Assembly (NCBI RefSeq): GCF_026151205.1
Contig: NC_087073.1
Span: 3,274,501-3,338,500, forward strand
DNA length: 64,000 bases
Direction: 5' to 3'
DNA from: Bolinopsis microptera
Taxonomy: Eukaryota > Ctenophora > Tentaculata > Lobata > Bolinopsidae
The position numbers were made by a program, and so were the translations under genes. Below the pieces are notes generated by a model. That model saw only the letters and a list, made by a program, of their open reading frames with translations, was not told where the DNA came from and made no database searches. Shown one piece after another: positions 57,601 to 64,000 of this stretch (position 1 is the first letter of the stretch; every line of letters begins with the position of its first letter).

Positions 57601-59103
57601 TAACGTAAGCTACTCTCGCCTGACCAGCATTCTCCCAGGTTCAGCTTGAGATCGGAAATGTACCTCAACTACATGTTTGGACAGCAACTTATCATATACC
57701 TCCGTGCCTCAATTAACCCCTTTATCATCGATATGCCAGCTTACTTGAAACGAGGCAAAGAAATGAGGAAGAACGTTATAGCACAAGTAAGTATTTTGCA
57801 TATTACTTTGAAATTCTTATCACTGATCAAAACTGAAAAGATAGATATAATTTGGAAACATTACAAAAAGAGAACAGTACCACCGACAGTCGAGGGTGAG
57901 ATCCTCGAACTTGTGGGAACTTTAACACTTAGTGACTAACAAATATCTTTAGAAGACTGCAAGTCTCCGCGGAATGAAAGCTTTCAAAACTAAGTGATAA
58001 ACTAATATCTTTAGAAGTCGGCTGTAAGTGCCCGCTGGATAAAGGAGAGGCAATCAACCAGCCCTAGATCCATGAGAGGAGGACCAAATAATTAAATAAT
58101 TAGCTGTTAAATGTGCAGTGAGTTTAAGGCGCACTGATTGAAGTCACAGGCCATGCTAGACATGATTGGTTTCACACTTAACGTGATTTCTCACTAATTT
58201 GATTGATTCGATGATGATCATGCTTAAGAGTGGAGCAGGTGACAACCTTGATTATGAAAATGAACATGATATTTAAGTATCACATTTGATTCTAATATGA
58301 TTGAGATACATAGCATTAGCTCGAATTGAACATGATGTTTAAGTATCACATTTGATTCCAATATGATTGAGATACCTCGACTTGATACGGTTCGCGCGGT
58401 AACTTCTTAATTTAAATCATCTGGGTGTTAGTTGAAACGACCAATATAAATTCCTGATACTGATGATTTATGAAATGCATGATCAATGGTCGGATCGAGT
58501 TTGAATATTATTTGCATGCATTCTGAGTGCTTGATTCTGATAAGAAATAATATTCCTTACCCTAAAATTATCAAAATAAAACCCTTTTACGAATAGCATC
58601 TTTTTCAGAAGGAGCACCGAAAACTGTCAACCACAACCAATCTGAACTGCCACAGTAAGATAATTTACAGAGCAAGACCGAGCACTGGGGGACCAGGGAC
58701 GTCATACGGCCACTCCGGAACCAACACCCCTCTCAACACGCCGCGCAGTACTGTAGCTTCTGCAGGTGCATTGGCCGGCTCTCCTCGACTCAATGATAAT
58801 TATGACGAAAGTGTTCATATGATGATTACTATTCAAACACGCGGACTCTCACCAACAGTGAGGACTCCGGACAGTTTAGACGCTCGGGTACAAAAGTCTG
58901 ATCGCGGTTCCGCAACACGGGTGACCTTATCTGCTGATATACCGGACAATTTTTATGTGGACGCCTCTCCTAGGAGGAAACACAGAAATAACGGCAACGC
59001 GAAGAATAAGGAAAATGTGCCAGATGATAGGGCGATGGAGTGTGATGGAGTGAAAAACGGGGAGCAAAGAGAGCAGACCGGGGAAACTCGGGAAAAAAGA
59101 TAA
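54629..59103 (+). CDS. Orphan class-A (rhodopsin-like) GPCR, 6 exons
   Basis: Seven-transmembrane receptor of 497 aa. Exons: 54629-54810, 56015-56215, 56474-56638, 57162-57464, 57639-57786, 58609-59103. They sum to 1,494 nt and phases match. The N-terminus has NST and NAT glycosylation sites. TM1 has GN (LLGNAVILFLL). TM2 has the conserved Asp (LSISDILMV). Cys in QRFCDV is the TM3 disulphide position. The DRY motif is replaced by VRC (LVRCLVVVMP, residues about 126-135). TM6 has CVTP in place of CWxP, and TM7 has NPFII in place of NPxxY. The 165-residue cytoplasmic tail is Ser/Thr/Arg-rich and likely regulatory. The first intron contains a long hairpin. The ligand is unknown; no subfamily is assigned. 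Confidence 0.88.
55760..55878. repeat. Perfect 54-bp inverted repeat, 11-base loop, in GPCR intron 1
   Basis: The arm 55760-55813 is inverted exactly at 55825-55878. It contains GGCGATTCATGCCGTGTCTT and its complement. Preceding it (about 55629-55676) is a triple CAATACATGAAGCTCAT repeat. The arms are identical, so the structure is recent or maintained. Confidence 0.92.
56337..56405. repeat. Short tandem repeat, GPCR intron 2
   Basis: ACATCCTACACTAGG and TTCTACACCAG alternate for about 2.5 units of 33 bp, upstream of the exon at 56474. Confidence 0.8.
58227..58378. repeat. Tandem duplication in the last GPCR intron
   Basis: GAACATGATATTTAAGTATC with the following 45 bases (through ATATGATTGAGATAC) is present twice, about 67 bp apart, with few differences. 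Confidence 0.8.
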
Positions 59104-59388
59104 GGAGATCAGCAACAGATTGTTGCTTACGACGTGGAAAGGTGCTCAACAGGACTAAGAGTGCTAATTGGAGCCAGAAGTTTTTAATAGGACATAATGA
59201 TAATGACATTTAAGAACAAATAAGTAGAATATTTTAGAAAACTTTTCTACAAACCAACAAAAATATACATATAATGATTAAACTTTTGTACATTTAACGA
59301 TTGTCTCAAATATGCGAGTATTCTAGGTCAATATTATTCTATGTTTCGAATTAGGATGTTTGAACCATATTTGTTGTAGCTGATTTAA

Positions 59389-60271
59389 TTATGTTTCAAC
59401 GTGAACTGTGCAGTCGTGATCTATGTTAAAATATGCCAAATCTCTTGTTGGATCATCCAAATGGATCTTATCATTCGATGGATCGATCAAATATAATTTC
59501 TGATTCTTTGGAAGAATCTTGCACTGCCTTTGAACGATAAGGTGGAGATGTTTCACGAGAGTCGTCTTTAAGAGCTTCTTTTCAAATTCTTTGCCGTCTG
59601 GTTTTAAAATTTTCACGATGATGGAATTGTCCTTGATTGACTTGATCTTAGGCATTCCCGTATCGGGCTCTCCATACTCCACAACTAACTCTTTGTATCG
59701 AGTGTGCATAATGTGGAAATCAGACTCCCCCTTGTAATAATCCGTTGCGAAATGTTTCAAATAGAAAATGTCAGCTTGAAGTCGTTCGTTGTCAGAAATA
59801 GGAGTCCCGTTTAATTTCTTGACGGCAGGTAACATGGCAACAACCAGAAGCCTCATGTCAAGACCTGGCCCAGTTATAAGCGGGTTAAGGCGGATTCTCA
59901 GTGTTTTTAACAGCGGCAACTTGCGGAGTTCAGCCACACTCGACCAATCGTTCAGCTTGTTGTTGTCCAATGACAGCGCCTCGAGTTTACTGAACTGGCC
60001 CGGTGATATCTGGATGCTGGATATTGAGTTGTTCGATAATATCAGCGTATGGAGGTTCGGTAACGCGGACACATCGTTTAGCGTGCTCCAGTTGACTATG
60101 TCAGAGTGCTGGACGTCAAGCACTGTCATTTGCTGTAGAATGTGTGCGGGAGTGTCGCAGATGTTCAGTGTTGAGCCGGATATGTAGACTTCGTGAATGT
60201 TTGGAAAGTGTTCCGCTAGTTTACAGAACTCTCCCCACGATAATCCTGAAAATTTTATTTGCGTTAACTTC
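59389..60271 (-). CDS. TBCE: Tubulin-folding cofactor E-like protein, C-terminal part
   Basis: About 294 residues open without stop. It has leucine-rich repeats (LHTLILSNNSISSI, LEALSLDNNKLNDW, LKTLRIRLNPL), then the LRR-capping segment VKKLNGTPISDNERLQADIFYLKHF and RYKELVVEYG, then a ubiquitin-like domain in about the last 85 residues (ending HDCTVHVET). This order is that of TBCE, the cofactor that helps release alpha-tubulin for heterodimer assembly. TBCEL is the alternative. The N-terminal CAP-Gly domain and first LRRs are missing. The exon may begin at 60271 after TTTCAG, with earlier exons outside the window or lost. It converges tail-to-tail with the GPCR gene, stops 286 bp apart. Confidence 0.8.
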
Positions 60272-60283
60272 CTGAAATCCTCG

Positions 60284-60483
60284 AGCAACCAGACACTCTA
60301 TGACAGCTCATTTGCTGTAAGAGGACCAAAACTGTGGAACAAAGTGCCTGATAATATTAAAGCTGAAGCTACGTTTGAGTCGTTTAAAGTTAGTTTGTCC
60401 AAGTTTATTGCTTTGATACCGGACAACCCTCCGACTTCCGGTTATAGCTGCAGCTGGTCTAATTCCCTGGTAGACTACTCGCC
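60284..60483 (+). pseudogene. C-terminal LINE ORF2 fragment, split by a later insertion
   Basis: The plus-strand frame reads SSFAVRGPKLWNKVPDNIK then FESFKVSLSKFI, the usual C-terminal tail of CR1/L2-like LINE ORF2 proteins. The frame stops being LINE-like at 60483, where a TIR element is inserted. It resumes at 62950 and reaches a TGA within a few codons (about 62972). An AACCAAAGT duplication then follows, possibly the LINE's short-repeat tail. Confidence 0.7.
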
Positions 60484-62946
60484 TAGGAACCGACCGGAAA
60501 TCCGGCTGAATCCGGTTCCGGCCGGATATCCGGCTTCAAAATCCGGTTCCGGTTCCGGCTCCGGCTGGAAAAAAATTTGCCGGATTTTTGCCGGATTTCA
60601 GTTTTTTTTACCGAAAAAAAATCAAAAAAATATTTTCGGCTAATAATGAACAGGGTAGCCTGAATCGTGGAAAATAAGTGGTTTTAAGAAAAAAAAAAAT
60701 TTTGACTTAGAAGTTTTCCGGTCCGAGTCGTTCTCGAGACGTACCTCCTGTATCAAGAGCTCCCGCTTCCGAGCTCGTGTTGCAAAGGGGAGGCCTGCCT
60801 TTCAAGATCACATTACCGGGGGAAACCTCGAGTCCAGAATTGTGTATCGATGGGTAGGTGCGGACTTCGAAAAACCAAAAAAATATTTTCGGCTAATAAT
60901 GAACAGGGTAGCCTGAATCGTGGAAAAAAGTGGTTTTCAGAAAACTTTGAAAAATTTTGACTTAGAAGTTTTTCGGTCCGAGTTGTTCTCGAGACGTACC
61001 TCCTGTATCGAGAGCTCCCGCTTCCGAGCTCGTGTTGCAAAGGGGAGGCCTGCCTTTCGAGATCACATTACCAGGGGAAACCTCGAGTCCAGAATTGTGT
61101 ATCGATGGGTAGGTGCGGACTTCGAAAAACCGAAAAAATATTTACGGCTAATAATGAACAGGGTAGCCTGAATCGTGGAAAAAATTGGTTTTCAGAAAAA
61201 CTTTGAAAATTTTTGACTTAGAAGTTTTTCGGTCCGAGTCGTTCTCGAGACGTACCTCCTGTATCGAGAGCTCCCGCTTCCGAGCTCGTATTGCAAAGGG
61301 GAGGCCTGCCTTTCGAGATCACATTACCAGGGGAAACCTCGAGTCCAGAATTGTGTATCGATGGGTAGGTGCGGACTTCGAAAAACCAAAAAAATATTTT
61401 CGGCTAATAATGAACAGGGTAGCCTGAATCGTGGAAAAAAGTGGTTTTCAGAAAAACTTTGAAAAATTTTGACTTAGAAGTTTTTCGGTCCGAGTCGTTC
61501 TCGAGACGTACCTCCTGTATCGAGAGCTCCCGCTTCCGAGCTCGTGTTGCAAAGGGGAGGCCTGCCTTTCGAGATCACATTACCAGGGGAAACCTCGAGT
61601 CCAGAATTGTGTATCGATGGGTAGGTGCGGACTTCGAAAAACCGAAAAAATATTTACGGCTAATAATGAACAGGGTAGCCTGAATCGTGGAAAAAATTGG
61701 TTTTCAGAAAAACTTTGAAAATTTTTGACTTAGAAGTTTTTCGGTCCGAGTCGTTCTCGAGACGTACCTCCTGTATCGAGAGCTCCCGCTTCCGAGCTCG
61801 TATTGCAAAGGGGAGGCCTGCCTTTCGAGATCACATTACCAGGGGAAACCTCGAGTCCAGAATTGTGTATCGAGGGGTAGGTGGGGACTTCGAAAAACCG
61901 AAAAAATATTTTCAGCTAATAATGAACAGGGTAGCCTGAATCGTGGAAAAAAGTGGTTTTCAGAAAAACTTCGAAAAATATTAACTTAACAGTTTTCGGT
62001 CCGAGTCGTTCTCGAGACGTACCTCCTGTATCGAGAGCTCCCGCTTCCGAGCTCGTTTTGCAAAGGGGAGGCCTGCCTTCCGAGATCACATTACCAGGGG
62101 AAACCTTGAGTCCAGAATACAGAATAGTGTATCGAGGGGTAGGTGCGGACTTAGAAAAAACCGAAAAATATTTTGGGCCACCTCCCTGGGCTAGCCCCCG
62201 GCTATAATCGCAAAATTGGCAGTATTTAATCTTCTGATTATGAAATACGAAATATGAAGGTCACGTGTTCAGGGTCTGGGTAGCTACTTAATTAGCTCAT
62301 TACTGCAATCATGTGACTCCGCTCTAGACGCCAGACGGTGATTAGTACTGTACTAGACAGTGCCTGCTTACGAACAACCTTATTAAACACCTCTGGTTGT
62401 AAGTCACGTGACCCAATGATACTCAGACTTGCATGAAAAAAAGGGAATTCGCACAAACGCGCTCAATCAGGGGTCTGGCAGCATATGCCAATTAGATATC
62501 ATTTCTGATTATTACTCGTCTAGTGTCGTGACTCGTGTTACATTATGTCTGCTACATACTGCTTGTTTAAGCAATGTCTAGTAGTAGATAGGAAGATTTG
62601 TAAAAAAACTATATCTGTTCGGACGTTGAAGCCGCCCTAAGTCGAGTCGAGTAGTAGTAAATCTAAAACATCGTCCGTCTGGTTGTTCTACTCAGAAGAA
62701 AATGGGATCCCTTATGCAAGCTGCAAGAAGTGCTCGATGAAGATTAGGCGTGGAAAGGAAGGAAATTTTCCGGCAACATCCGGCAAAAACCGGCAAAATC
62801 CGGCAAAATCCGGCAAAATCCGGCTGCCTTTTATTTCACTCTGAAACCACCGGTTCCGGTCCGGCAAAATCCGGCTTGCCGGATTTGAGATCCAAATCCG
62901 GCTGAATCCGGTCCGGCAGCCAAAACCCCAATCCGGTCGGTTCCTA
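60484..62946. mobile_element. 2.46-kb TIR element (hAT-like?) carrying a 256-bp satellite
   Basis: The left end TAGGAACCGACCGG is inverted as CCGGTCGGTTCCTA at the right end. ACTCGCC flanks both sides (60477-60483 and 62950-62956); with one more base the match is 7 of 8, so an 8-bp duplication is plausible. Both subterminal regions are dense in TCCGG (for example repeated GGCAAAATCC at 62776-62822). The centre is a tandem satellite. No transposase ORF is present. Confidence 0.75.
60633..62190. repeat. 256-bp satellite, about 6 copies, inside the TIR element
   Basis: Period 256, seen from the recurring GTGGTTTTCAGAAAA-type block at 60929, 61185, 61441, 61697 and 61953, with an earlier diverged copy from about 60633. 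Alternate copies share variants (for example GTATTGCAAAGG at 61288 and 61800, GTGTTGCAAAGG at 61032 and 61544), so a two-unit 512-bp block was duplicated. Each copy has an open 80-codon frame, but 256 is not a multiple of three and I infer no protein. Confidence 0.95.
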
Positions 62947-63029
62947 TTAACTCGCCATCGAGGTGGTCAGAAATCTGATGACCCTTCCTGCTACGAGGAT
63001 AAACACAACCAAAGTAACCAAAGTAAGTA

Positions 63030-63567
63030 AATTTTAAAGCTAGGTGCCGAAGCTAGGTGCCGAAGGTTTCGTCGCATATTATTGATTAGTCATTTTCAAT
63101 TTTCATTAGCAAAAACAAAACGCTCTAAAAAATGATCGTTTATTATTATTTATGATTACAAATAGTTGAATTGCTAGATAATGTGCAAATATTATGCAAA
63201 GTTACCACAATTCCATTCGTGCATCAAAATATATTTCACACGCTACGTAATAAAAAAGATCCGAGATTTCAATAAAAATGTCAAAACACTGATTCGACTG
63301 ATTTGACATTTTTGGATGAATTCTATTTATTTACATTTTCACTAGAGTCGAACAAGGCTCGCAACAAAGGCTCGCAACAAACTACACATGCGGAATACAG
63401 ATCCGACGAAGTTTAGCAAAAATTGAAAACCTGCACGTGGGCTGCTTTAAATATCCTAGCGACAGATGATCGTCCCAGATTCGTTAGTAACTTTTACATT
63501 ACGCTTGAATCTGCTAGATCGTTTGATCCAGCAAACCCACATTTCAAAGAAAATCACATTTTCAAGA
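63030..63567. other. Upstream region of the small membrane-protein gene
   Basis: AT-rich. It contains short duplications (GAAGCTAGGTGCC near 63048; GGCTCGCAACAAA near 63356). No TBCE exon is recognisable here on the minus strand. Confidence 0.4.
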
Positions 63568-63966
63568 ATGGAAGAATCGAGCCTCCTGATCATTGCGATT
63601 TTCATTCTCATGATAGGAAGTGCTCTTCTAGGACTCTTCATATACTTAGTAAAGACTATGAGAGCGGACAGCCGTCAGGCTTGTACTCGACTCCAATCTA
63701 CGATCATCAAGATACGAGAATTGGACATTGTGAACGATCGAACGTTCAAAGAGTTCGAGATGATGATCAATAGGAAACTAAAGACAGTTTTCGCCCAAAG
63801 AATCGCGCACAGGATATCAGAACAAGGAGTACAGACGGACGTCGTTCTAGAAATGGAAAAGCAGGATGTAGCTCTCCAGGCAGATATGAGCCGAGTAAGC
63901 AGCCTCCCACCCCTGCTGGTCCGACCAGCACTCTCCTCTGATGTAGTCATCCCCATCGATGAGTGA
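63568..63966 (+). CDS. Small single-pass membrane protein, 132 aa, family unknown
   Basis: The ATG at 63568 is preceded by TTCAAGA, and the frame is open to a TGA at 63964. Residues about 6-28 are strongly hydrophobic (LLIIAIFILMIGSALLGLFI) and followed by basic residues (KTMRADSR). This predicts an N-out, C-in signal-anchor protein with a cytosolic tail of about 100 residues. The tail has a helical, charged centre (IIKIRELDIVNDRTFKEFEM) that could form a coiled coil, and an acidic end (VVIPIDE). Composition is protein-like and the frame is single-exon, but I recognise no family. Later exons outside the window cannot be excluded. Confidence 0.5.
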   Translation: MEESSLLIIAIFILMIGSALLGLFIYLVKTMRADSRQACTRLQSTIIKIRELDIVNDRTFKEFEMMINRKLKTVFAQRIAHRISEQGVQTDVVLEMEKQDVALQADMSRVSSLPPLLVRPALSSDVVIPIDE

Positions 63967-64000
63967 GACTCACATCATGGTGATTACAATGGACTTGACA

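Noticed and set aside
61185..62207. Four near-identical 80-codon frames
   Set aside because: They are copies of the 256-bp satellite, each in its own frame, with no splice signals or related protein.

Overview
This is a window from the nuclear genome of an invertebrate animal. It has multi-exon genes with GT-AG introns, metazoan gene families (a TRPM cation channel, a rhodopsin-type GPCR, a RING-H2 ubiquitin ligase, a tubulin-folding cofactor) and many eukaryotic transposons. The intergenic DNA is AT-rich and full of minisatellites and inverted repeats. The repeat mix (Penelope-like, RLE-type and APE/RNase H-type non-LTR elements, hAT- and Harbinger-like MITEs) fits many invertebrates, including cnidarians. 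I cannot name the species.

Layout. (1) 1361-7136, minus: a complete ten-exon TRPM channel gene, 1,168 codons, with all intron phases consistent. Its last intron holds about 25 copies of a 22-bp repeat carrying the palindrome TCACGTGA. A Harbinger-like MITE lies 147 bp upstream of its start codon. (2) 7.3-14.2 kb: MITEs, a complex palindrome, and a 5'-truncated non-LTR retrotransposon fragment with a restriction-like endonuclease (11368-12675, minus). (3) 14240-27889, plus: a seventeen-exon gene for a 690-residue Ser/Arg-rich protein with a C-terminal RING-H2 finger. Its introns contain a 54-bp minisatellite with a higher-order period of about 633 bp, an antisense Penelope-like fragment with a GIY-YIG endonuclease, and several short arrays. 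(4) 27.9-49.5 kb: a long stretch where I see no convincing gene. It holds a 288-bp hAT-type MITE with a perfect 8-bp target duplication, an 824-bp TIR element, a 437-bp palindromic lattice, and several long hairpins. (5) 49572-53625, minus: a LINE with an intact APE-RT-RNase H ORF, a poly-A tail and a 12-bp target duplication. (6) 54629-59103, plus: a six-exon orphan class-A GPCR, 497 residues. (7) 59389-60271, minus: the C-terminal part of a TBCE-like protein. It abuts a LINE fragment that is itself split by a 2.5-kb TIR element carrying six copies of a 256-bp satellite. (8) 63568-63966, plus: a small single-pass membrane protein.

The host genes do not form an operon or pathway: a channel, a receptor, a ubiquitin ligase and a tubulin chaperone look like unrelated neighbours. 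The main theme is repeat structure. In three introns a tandem array ends exactly at a 3' splice site, and one array is a literal duplication of the branch-point-like and polypyrimidine segment. Several elements are nested palindromes. I found no CRISPR array, prokaryotic operon, tRNA or rRNA gene. Gene structures were derived by hand from splice signals, reading phase and family resemblance; no alignment or transcript data were available.
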